A program made the translations under genes and the position numbers. Below are positions 20,511 to 25,470 of a stretch of DNA of 25,470 bases, piece by piece. Below the pieces are notes generated by a model, which had not been told where the DNA came from, made no database searches, and saw nothing but the letters and a program-made list of their open reading frames with translations. The stretch comes from STD1-80 sp043802745 (GTDB lineage: Bacteria; Patescibacteriota; Minisyncoccia; Minisyncoccales; CG1-02-41-26): positions 1 to 25,470 of the forward strand of contig JAZDKU010000037.1 of the NCBI GenBank assembly GCA_043802745.1. Direction: 5' to 3'. Position 1 is the first letter of the stretch, and every line of letters begins with the position of its first letter.

Positions 20511-21524
20511 ATGGCTGAAAATTTTATTGAACAATTAAAACAAAGTGGTTTAACTGGCCGAAGTGGCAGTGGTTTTCCGGTTTGGAAAAAATGGGAAGCG
20601 GTTAAAAGCGCACTCTCGGATAAAAAACTTATAATCTGCAACGCATCCGAGGGCGAGCCCGAAGTTACAAAAGACGCTTTTATTTTAGAAAACTATTTAT
20701 CTGAAATTATCAATGGCGTGAGGATCGCCCTGCAAGAAATTGGCGCTTGTACTGCCTATATTTATTTAAATAAAAACTTTTATTTAAAATATAAAAATAA
20801 ACTTCTTGAGCTAATAGAAAATTCAGCAATTGAGCTTTTTGAAAAACCAGCTGGGTATTTAGCTGGAGAAGAAACCGCTATTTTAAGCGTTATCGAAGGC
20901 AAGCGGATAGAGCCAAGAATAAAACCGCCCTTTCCCACCCAAGTTGGGCTCTGGGGAAAACCCACTTTAATAAATAATGTGGAAACATTTTATTGGGTAA
21001 GCAAAATCGCCAAAGGAGAATATGATCATAATCGTTTTTATTGTATCGCTGGAGACACTCCAAACCCAGGCGTTTATGAATTAGCAGAAAATTATTCTAT
21101 TGAACAAATTTTAAGAGAAACAAAAAACTACCCCTCCTTCCCCTTCTTTTTACAAGTAGGAGGCGGAGCAGTTGGTGAAATTTTATTAGATAGCGAGCTA
21201 GACCAACCTATCAAAGGCCTAGCCTCTATTATCATTTTCAATAAAGAAAAAACCGACCCCAGGGCTCTGTTAAAAAAATGGGCTGAATTTTTAGCCCAAG
21301 AAAACTGCGACCAATGCGCCCCGTGTCGCGAAGGCCTTTATCGCATAAAAGAAATCGTTCAACAGGCTCATGACAAGTCCCCACAAGAGTCCCAGCCAGA
21401 ACTTTCTCTTCAACAACGCCAAACCTTGCAAGATCTTTTTATGGCGCTAAAAAAAGCCTCGCTTTGCCCTTTCGGCCGCACCGCCTACTTACCATTTAAA
21501 ACAGCTTTAGAAAAGTTGCTATGA
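20511..21524 (+). CDS. NuoF/HydB-like NADH-dehydrogenase flavoprotein subunit
   Basis: A 337-residue protein related to the 51-kDa subunit of complex I. The FMN/NADH region has GLTGRSGSGFPVWKKWEAVK (family consensus GRGGAGFPTG) and CNASEGEPEVTKDAF. GYLAGEETAILSVIEGKR and PTLINNVETF follow. The SLBB-like part is at about 175-235, and the C-terminal 4Fe-4S site is CDQCAPCREG plus a Cys in SLCPFGRTA. It is shorter than typical NuoF (about 430) or HydB (about 600, with extra clusters), and no NuoE-type gene is nearby. It overlaps the hydrogenase gene by 4 bp, so the two form an NAD(P)H-linked complex. Confidence 0.88.
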   Translation: MAENFIEQLKQSGLTGRSGSGFPVWKKWEAVKSALSDKKLIICNASEGEPEVTKDAFILENYLSEIINGVRIALQEIGACTAYIYLNKNFYLKYKNKLLELIENSAIELFEKPAGYLAGEETAILSVIEGKRIEPRIKPPFPTQVGLWGKPTLINNVETFYWVSKIAKGEYDHNRFYCIAGDTPNPGVYELAENYSIEQILRETKNYPSFPFFLQVGGGAVGEILLDSELDQPIKGLASIIIFNKEKTDPRALLKKWAEFLAQENCDQCAPCREGLYRIKEIVQQAHDKSPQESQPELSLQQRQTLQDLFMALKKASLCPFGRTAYLPFKTALEKLL

Positions 21525-23233
21525 TTCAAATAACCATTAACAATAGAAAAATAGAAGCACAAAATGGCAAGAGTATTTTAGAAATTGCTAAAGAAAACAA
21601 TATAGACATTCCCACGCTTTGTTACCATTCAGATTTAACTGCGCACGCCTCGTGCCGGCTTTGTTTGGTTAATATTAAGGGTATTAATAATCCGCAAACC
21701 GCCTGCTCAACCATAGCTGAAAATGGTATGGAAATTGAAACCCAGAATCCAGAAATTGCTAATTTGCGAAAAACAAATCTTGAGCTTTTATTTGCCCAAC
21801 ACCGAGAAGAGTGCCCAGACTGTGTTTTGCGATACAACTGCCAATTTTTAAAACTAGCCAAAAGCATTGGCGCTGATATAACCAGATTTACTGATCGCAA
21901 AAAAGATCTTCCCATAATTGAGTTTGGCGAATCAGTTATTTTTGATTCCTCAAAATGTATTGACTGTCGCAATTGTGTGGAAATGTGCCAAAAACAAGCA
22001 GTTGGTTATTTAGAAATAGGACAAAAAGATAGCTTTTACCAAATAACTCCATCGCCCGCTAAATCCTGTATTTATTGCGGCCAATGCATTACCCACTGCC
22101 CGGTTGGCGCTTTTGAGGCAAAAAGCGAGTTTGAACAAATCGAGGAACCTTTAAACAATAAGAACAAAATTCTAGTTTTTCAGTTTGCTCCGTCAATCCG
22201 AACCTCTATTGGCGAAGAATTTGACCTGCCCCATGGTACAATTGTAACCGAGCAATTAGTGGGCGCTATGAAACAACTAGGGGCTGATTATGTTTTTGAT
22301 GTTTCAGTTGGCGCTGACTTTACTACTTTTGAGGAAGCTAAAGAAATGGTGGAAAAATTTAAGTCGCCCACTCGACAAGCTCAGGGCAGGACAAACTTAC
22401 TGATGTCATCTTGTTGCCCTTCTTGGGTAAGGTTTATTGAAAAATATTATCCAGAGTTTATTCCCAATATCGCCACAGCCCGACCGCCTCATATAATTTT
22501 GGGCGGGTTAATTAAAACCTACTGGGCAGCCAGGGAAAAAATAAGCCCAAAAAAAATTTTTGTGGTTTCAATTATGCCTTGCGTGGCTAAAAAATATGAG
22601 ATTATTAGAAAAGAAATGCAATTCAAATATAATGGCACAAACTATAGTCCAGTTGATTATGTTTTGACTACCAGAGAATTAGCTTATTTGTTAAAAAAAC
22701 GAGGCATTGATTTAGCTAAATGTCCTAAAGTTAAAGCTGATAACCCGTTTGGTGACCCGTCTGGCAGTGGCGTTATTTACGGGGCCTCGGGAGGTGTGAT
22801 GGAATCAGCCATTAGAACTGCTATGAAGTTGATAGGCCCTTCGGCAAGCTCAGGGCAGGTTGATTTTCCAAAAGTGCGAGGCCAAGAAGGAATAAAGGTT
22901 AGCCAGATAGAGATAAATGGAAAAATTTTAAATCTGGCGGCAGTAAGTGGCACAGGCAATGCTAAAATTGTTCTAGACCAATTAAAAAATGACCCAAGTC
23001 TATACCAATGTGTGGAAGTAATGGCTTGCCCGGGCGGGTGTATTGGCGGTGGCGGACAGCCCTTGCCAAGCGATAAAACAACAAGACTAAAGAGAGCTCA
23101 AGCGCTTTACCAAATTGACGAAAAAAAGAAAATTCGCACTGCTTTTGACAACCCTGATTTGCAAAAAATTTATAAAGAATTTTTAAAAGATGAAAAAATA
23201 ATAAAACAAATATGCCACACAGAATATAAATAA
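21521..23233 (+). CDS. [FeFe]-hydrogenase large subunit (NAD-linked, HndD/HydA type)
   Basis: A 570-residue protein. An N-terminal 2Fe-2S domain has Cys 34, 45, 48 and 62. A His-Cys 4Fe-4S motif follows (HREECPDCVLRYNC, His 94 and Cys 98, 101, 107). Next are two ferredoxin-type clusters (CIDCRNCVEMCQKQ and CIYCGQCITHCPVG) and then the H-cluster domain. Its signatures are L1 SSCCPSWVRF, L2 SIMPCVAKKYE and L3 VMACPGGCIGGGGQP, all with Cys ligands present. It should reversibly form H2 using electrons from the NuoF-like partner. Two dispersed 24-bp repeats lie in frame: one before L1 (RQAQGR) and one between L2 and L3 (PSASSGQ). No maturation genes (HydE/F/G) are in the window. Confidence 0.95.
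   Translation: MIQITINNRKIEAQNGKSILEIAKENNIDIPTLCYHSDLTAHASCRLCLVNIKGINNPQTACSTIAENGMEIETQNPEIANLRKTNLELLFAQHREECPDCVLRYNCQFLKLAKSIGADITRFTDRKKDLPIIEFGESVIFDSSKCIDCRNCVEMCQKQAVGYLEIGQKDSFYQITPSPAKSCIYCGQCITHCPVGAFEAKSEFEQIEEPLNNKNKILVFQFAPSIRTSIGEEFDLPHGTIVTEQLVGAMKQLGADYVFDVSVGADFTTFEEAKEMVEKFKSPTRQAQGRTNLLMSSCCPSWVRFIEKYYPEFIPNIATARPPHIILGGLIKTYWAAREKISPKKIFVVSIMPCVAKKYEIIRKEMQFKYNGTNYSPVDYVLTTRELAYLLKKRGIDLAKCPKVKADNPFGDPSGSGVIYGASGGVMESAIRTAMKLIGPSASSGQVDFPKVRGQEGIKVSQIEINGKILNLAAVSGTGNAKIVLDQLKNDPSLYQCVEVMACPGGCIGGGGQPLPSDKTTRLKRAQALYQIDEKKKIRTAFDNPDLQKIYKEFLKDEKIIKQICHTEYK
22367..22390 (+). repeat. Dispersed 24-bp coding-region repeat, copy C
   Basis: CCCACTCGACAAG followed by CTCAGGGCAGG, translated in the hydrogenase as PTRQAQGR. 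Confidence 0.85.
22837..22859 (+). repeat. Dispersed 24-bp coding-region repeat, copy D
   Basis: CCCTTCGGCAAG followed by CTCAGGGCAGG, translated in the hydrogenase as PSASSGQ, in a different frame from copy C. Confidence 0.85.
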
Positions 23234-23243
23234 AAAGATACAG

Positions 23244-23306
23244 GATTCATGATTTATGATTTATGAATAGCTCTTATTCTTGAATCTTGAATCTTGAATC
23301 ATAAAT
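23244..23306. repeat. Heptamer-repeat array with inverted halves
   Basis: GATTCAT, then GATTTAT twice, then after two divergent units CTTGAAT three times, then CATAAAT, all in a 7-bp rhythm. GATTTATGA in the left half is inverted as TCATAAATC in the right half. It fills the gap between the hydrogenase gene and the next membrane protein. Confidence 0.8.
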
Positions 23307-23308
23307 CA

Positions 23309-23821
23309 ATGATAAAAACTCTTGCTCTCGACAAAACCAAAATAACCTCACTTGTCTACTTCGCCACATTGTTGGGTGTGTCCATTATCGCTCCATTATT
23401 TCATTTCCAGCCTATTACTGGGCCAATTGTTAATGCTTGTTTGTTTATTGCCACTGCCCTACTGGGCGTTCAGGCCGGTATTATGCTTGGGCTTTTGCCA
23501 AGCTTGGTTGCTTTGTCAGTTGGCACCCTGCCAACTCCCCTAGCGCCAATGGTGCCTTTTATTATGGCCAGCAACGCCATCATGGTTGTTGTTTTCGCCA
23601 GTGTCAGACATATGTCTGACACTGTTGCCATTATTTCAGCCAGTGTTTTAAAATTCTTATTTTTATTTTCCACTAGCTATATTGTTATTCATTTAATTAC
23701 TCAAAAACCAATTGCGCAAAAAGCCGCAACAGTGATGTCCTGGCCCCAACTAACCACCGCCCTCCTGGGCGGCCTCCTCGCTTTTGCCTTTTTAAAAGTT
23801 CTCCACAATCAAAAATCTTGA
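23309..23821 (+). CDS. Hydrogenase-associated polytopic membrane protein (ECF S-component-like)
   Basis: A protein of about 170 residues from the ATG at 23309; an upstream TTG at 23294 lies inside the repeat array and is rejected. Five or six TM helices are seen (VYFATLLGVSIIAPLF; IVNACLFIATALLGVQAGIM; LPSLVALSVGTLPTPLAPMV; ISASVLKFLFLFSTSYIVIH; ALLGGLLAFAFLKVL). TGPIVNA and PSLVALSVG...PAPMVPF-like segments resemble small membrane proteins, often annotated 'iron hydrogenase' or ECF S component, that sit beside [FeFe]-hydrogenases. A transport or anchoring role is inferred. A perfect 26-bp palindrome lies inside (23599-23624). Confidence 0.7.
   Translation: MIKTLALDKTKITSLVYFATLLGVSIIAPLFHFQPITGPIVNACLFIATALLGVQAGIMLGLLPSLVALSVGTLPTPLAPMVPFIMASNAIMVVVFASVRHMSDTVAIISASVLKFLFLFSTSYIVIHLITQKPIAQKAATVMSWPQLTTALLGGLLAFAFLKVLHNQKS
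23599..23624. repeat. Perfect 26-bp palindrome inside a coding region
   Basis: CAGTGTCAGACAT is followed directly by its complement ATGTCTGACACTG. It is translated as SVRHMSDT in a loop between TM segments. Its arm resembles the AGTGACAG end of the palindrome in copA. Confidence 0.9.
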
Positions 23822-23845
23822 CATTTCAATAAAAACAAGTATACT
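23818..23845 (+). promoter_or_regulatory. Sigma-70 promoter of the small RNA region
   Basis: TTGACA (23818-23823) and TATACT (23840-23845) are 16 bp apart. The -35 box overlaps the stop codon of the membrane protein gene. Confidence 0.7.
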
Positions 23846-23851
23846 TTAATT

Positions 23852-23916
23852 GTCGAGTGCGGGTTCAATCGCAACCCTGACATCCGAGCTTTCATGCTCG
23901 GGTGTTTTCTTTTTTA
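23852..23916 (+). ncRNA. Short structured RNA ending in a terminator
   Basis: The predicted transcript of about 65 nt begins GTCGAGTGCGGG, has a T-arm-like GGGTTCAATCGCAACCC, and ends in CCGAGC/GCTCGG with TTTTCTTTTTT. Its first 12 nt are the exact reverse complement of 23973-23984 in the next RNA. It could be a separate sRNA or a leader with an attenuator. Confidence 0.45.
23882..23916 (+). terminator. Intrinsic terminator within the small RNA region
   Basis: ATCCGAGC and GCTCGGGT pair around TTTCAT and are followed by GTTTTCTTTTTT. Confidence 0.75.
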
Positions 23917-23942
23917 AAAATATTCTGATAAAATAAATTCGT

Positions 23943-24019
23943 GGGGTCAATGGGGCTGCCTCTGGTGAGGAGCCCGCACTCGACATTCGGGTAGGGGGGT
24001 TCGATTCCCCTTGGCTCCA
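23943..24019 (+). ncRNA. tRNA-like RNA with alanine-type acceptor stem, atypical middle
   Basis: The ends are fully tRNA-like. A 7-bp acceptor GGGGTCA/TGGCTCC with G3-U70 (the alanine identity pair, also used by tmRNA) is followed by A73. The T arm is GGGGG/CCCCT with the canonical loop TTCGATT. The 45-nt middle does not make a standard D arm: GGGCT/AGCCC with CCTC/GAGG around TGGT forms a long hairpin instead. A CCCG/CGGG stem with loop CTCGACA would give anticodon CGA (Ser), which conflicts with the Ala-type acceptor. It is too short for tmRNA. I call it tRNA-like without assigning an amino acid. A terminator follows directly; CCA is not encoded. Confidence 0.5.
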
Positions 24020-24020
24020 C

Positions 24021-24056
24021 AACAAAAATTCTTTCTTTGCCGAAGGAATTTTTGTT
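24021..24056 (+). terminator. Terminator of the tRNA-like RNA
   Basis: AACAAAAATTC and GAATTTTTGTT form an 11-bp stem starting 1 nt after the tRNA-like end. Confidence 0.8.
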
Positions 24057-24079
24057 TATTTTATTAAATTTTTGTACTA

Positions 24080-24124
24080 AAAAAGATGGCTTAGCGAGAT
24101 GGCTGTCTTTTTTTGTGCTATAAT
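24080..24124 (+). promoter_or_regulatory. Hairpin and -10 box upstream of the second HlyD gene
   Basis: AAAAAGATGGC/GCTGTCTTTTT (24080-24112) forms a terminator-like stem. TATAAT (24119-24124) lies 15 bp before the ATG, but no good -35 box is seen. The gene may use another sigma factor or an activator. Confidence 0.4.
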
Positions 24125-24139
24125 GATAGATTAAAAATT

Positions 24140-25470
24140 ATGAAAATCAAAAATAAAAAAAGATTTGTTCTTATTCTCTCGGGGGTGGTTGTGGTTTTAG
24201 CTATTGCTGGTGGCATTATAGCCGGGCAAATAAATAAGCCCTTGCCTTATGAGTTTATCATTGCCAAGAAGCAATCTGTTGTTCAAGAGGTTTCCGTAAC
24301 AGGCAAAGTCAAGCCAGCCCAATCAGTGGACCTGGCTTTTGAGCGGGGCGGGAAGATAAGCACAGCACCAGTTCAAATTGGCGATTTAGTAGAAGCAGGG
24401 CAAGTTTTGGCCAGCTTAGACACCTCCGAGCTCCAAGCCCAAAAAGAACAAGCCCAAGCTAATCTTGAAAACCAAGAAGCGCAATTGGCCCAATTACAAA
24501 ACGGCACGCGACCCGAAGAATTAAGCGTGGCTGTAACCACTGTTGATAACGCGAAAAAAGCTCTTTTTGATGTTCAAAATAAAGCCACTTCTGATTTGGC
24601 AAATCTTAATAATGATGTTCAAGACACCTTAAATGATGCTTATACAAAAGCTGATGACGCTGTCAATAAACAGACCCAAGAATTATTTAGCAATGCCAAT
24701 ACCAACAGCCCTCAACTAACTTTTTATTGTTCTAGCTATCAATTAGTGATAGATAGCCAAACTAAAAAAATTTTGGCTAACAACTCCGTAATAAATTTAA
24801 AAGAAAATAATAACTCGCTAGAAAAAGCTCTCGTTGACTTAAACCAAATAAGCGACTTTTTAAACACAATGGACAGCGCTCTAAGTAATGCTTCGGGTTT
24901 GTCTGCCTCAACTATTTCAACCTATAAGGGTTATGTTAATACTGGCCGAACAAATATTAATACTGCTCTAACAAATGTTAATGCTTTAAAGCAATCTATT
25001 TCTAGCCAAGTAATAACCAACCAACAAAACATAACAACTGCTCAAAACTCTTTAGAAAGCGCGCAAAAAAATTTAGAATTAAAACAAGCAGGAGCCACGG
25101 GCGAGCAAATTCAATCACAAGAAGCTCAAGTTAAAGCGGCCCAAGCCAATGTAAATAATATTTCAGCCCAAATAGCCAAAGCAACTTTAAAAGCGCCCAT
25201 TGCTGGCATTATTACTAAGCAATCAGCCAAACCAGGAGAAATTGCTCAAGCTGGGGCAATAACTGTGGCCTTAATTTCTCAAGCTGAATTTGAAATTGAA
25301 GCCAATATCCCCGAAGCTGATATTGCCAAAGTAAAATTAGGAGACACAGCCAATGTAACTCTAGATGCTTATGGGGCAGACGTTGAGTTTCAAGCTAAAA
25401 TAACCAAAATAGACCCAGCTGAAACAGTGCTTGAGGGAGTGCCTACTTACAAAACTACTTTGCAATTTAC
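24140..25470 (+). CDS. HlyD/MacA-type efflux periplasmic adaptor subunit, partial
   Basis: The frame is open from the ATG at 24140 to the window end (443 codons), so the C-terminus is missing. The protein starts MKIKNKKRFVLILSGVVVVL, a membrane anchor. The first lipoyl half has VSVTGKVKPAQSVDLAFERG and VQIGDLVEAGQVLASLDTSE. A long coiled coil (about 90-335) is rich in Gln/Asn/Ala. The second half has LKAPIAGIITKQSAKPGEIA, then the beta-barrel domain. It has the same design as the adaptor at 4268-5977 but a different sequence. A MacB-type ATPase and permease probably follow beyond the window. Confidence 0.88.
   Translation, partial: MKIKNKKRFVLILSGVVVVLAIAGGIIAGQINKPLPYEFIIAKKQSVVQEVSVTGKVKPAQSVDLAFERGGKISTAPVQIGDLVEAGQVLASLDTSELQAQKEQAQANLENQEAQLAQLQNGTRPEELSVAVTTVDNAKKALFDVQNKATSDLANLNNDVQDTLNDAYTKADDAVNKQTQELFSNANTNSPQLTFYCSSYQLVIDSQTKKILANNSVINLKENNNSLEKALVDLNQISDFLNTMDSALSNASGLSASTISTYKGYVNTGRTNINTALTNVNALKQSISSQVITNQQNITTAQNSLESAQKNLELKQAGATGEQIQSQEAQVKAAQANVNNISAQIAKATLKAPIAGIITKQSAKPGEIAQAGAITVALISQAEFEIEANIPEADIAKVKLGDTANVTLDAYGADVEFQAKITKIDPAETVLEGVPTYKTTLQF

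Noticed and set aside
23294..23308. TTG start five codons upstream for the hydrogenase-associated membrane protein
   Set aside because: It falls within the heptamer array; the ATG at 23309 gives a normal start.
23943..24019. tRNA-Sec or tmRNA
   Set aside because: The CCTC-TGGT-GAGG hairpin recalls the tRNA-Sec D arm, but there is no UCA anticodon, no long variable arm and no 8-bp acceptor with the right spacing. It is too short for tmRNA and has no tag reading frame.

Overview
The window is AT-rich and compact, and it looks like part of a Patescibacteria (CPR, probably Parcubacteria-type) chromosome. The reasons are short intergenic gaps, many small membrane proteins, a surface-protein fragment with 'GIGTSTP' repeats, a zinc-ribbon bL28, a TrmB regulator and a small soluble [FeFe]-hydrogenase unit. 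TGA acts as a normal stop (for example at the TGA/ATG overlap near 21521 and in two tiny genes near 8.4 kb), so the code is table 11 and not the UGA=Gly code of Gracilibacteria. The lineage is an inference from gene content, not a phylogeny.

Layout. (1) 1-1.7 kb, minus strand: a partial DUF4065/SocA-like gene, a broken surface-protein fragment beside a run of 15 C, and a DUF5678 + retropepsin pair behind a consensus promoter. (2) 1.7-7.4 kb, minus: an ECF sigma factor, a 3-TM partner, two DUF5666-like exported proteins, an HlyD-type adaptor and a MacB-type ATPase and permease, i.e. a sigma-controlled efflux or export module. (3) 7.4-8.6 kb, minus: four overlapping small genes with strong Shine-Dalgarno sites; two are only 33 and 37 codons. 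(4) 8.6-11 kb: M50 protease, bL28, an odd tRNA-Pro-like gene, a pilin-like protein and a peptidoglycan-binding-like exported protein. (5) 11-16.7 kb, minus: a copper-type operon of TrmB regulator, ECF sigma, 3-TM Cys-rich partner, HMA-SafE-cupredoxin fusion and CopA-type P1B ATPase. The ATPase is split at a triplicated 7-bp repeat that sits next to an A AAA AAG slippery site and a perfect palindrome. (6) 16.7-18.1 kb: an apparently unannotated small RNA with its own promoter and terminator, a DUF3800 gene and a divergently transcribed small gene with a palindromic operator. (7) 18.2-20.4 kb, minus: methyltransferase, tRNA-binding OB protein, UppP and a small hypothetical gene. (8) 20.5-23.8 kb, plus: NuoF-like flavoprotein, [FeFe]-hydrogenase and a membrane protein. 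(9) 23.8-25.5 kb: two small structured RNAs (one tRNA-like with an alanine-type acceptor stem) and a second HlyD-type adaptor that runs off the end.

Cross-cutting signals: a 23-24 bp element sits in frame inside three genes (four copies, three reading frames); degenerate heptamer tandem arrays occur at three loci; a structured repeat follows the stop codons of two unrelated genes; and perfect 26-27 bp palindromes lie inside two coding regions. I regard the copA frame switch, the in-frame 24-mers, the free-standing small RNA and the two parallel sigma/3-TM modules as the most interesting points.
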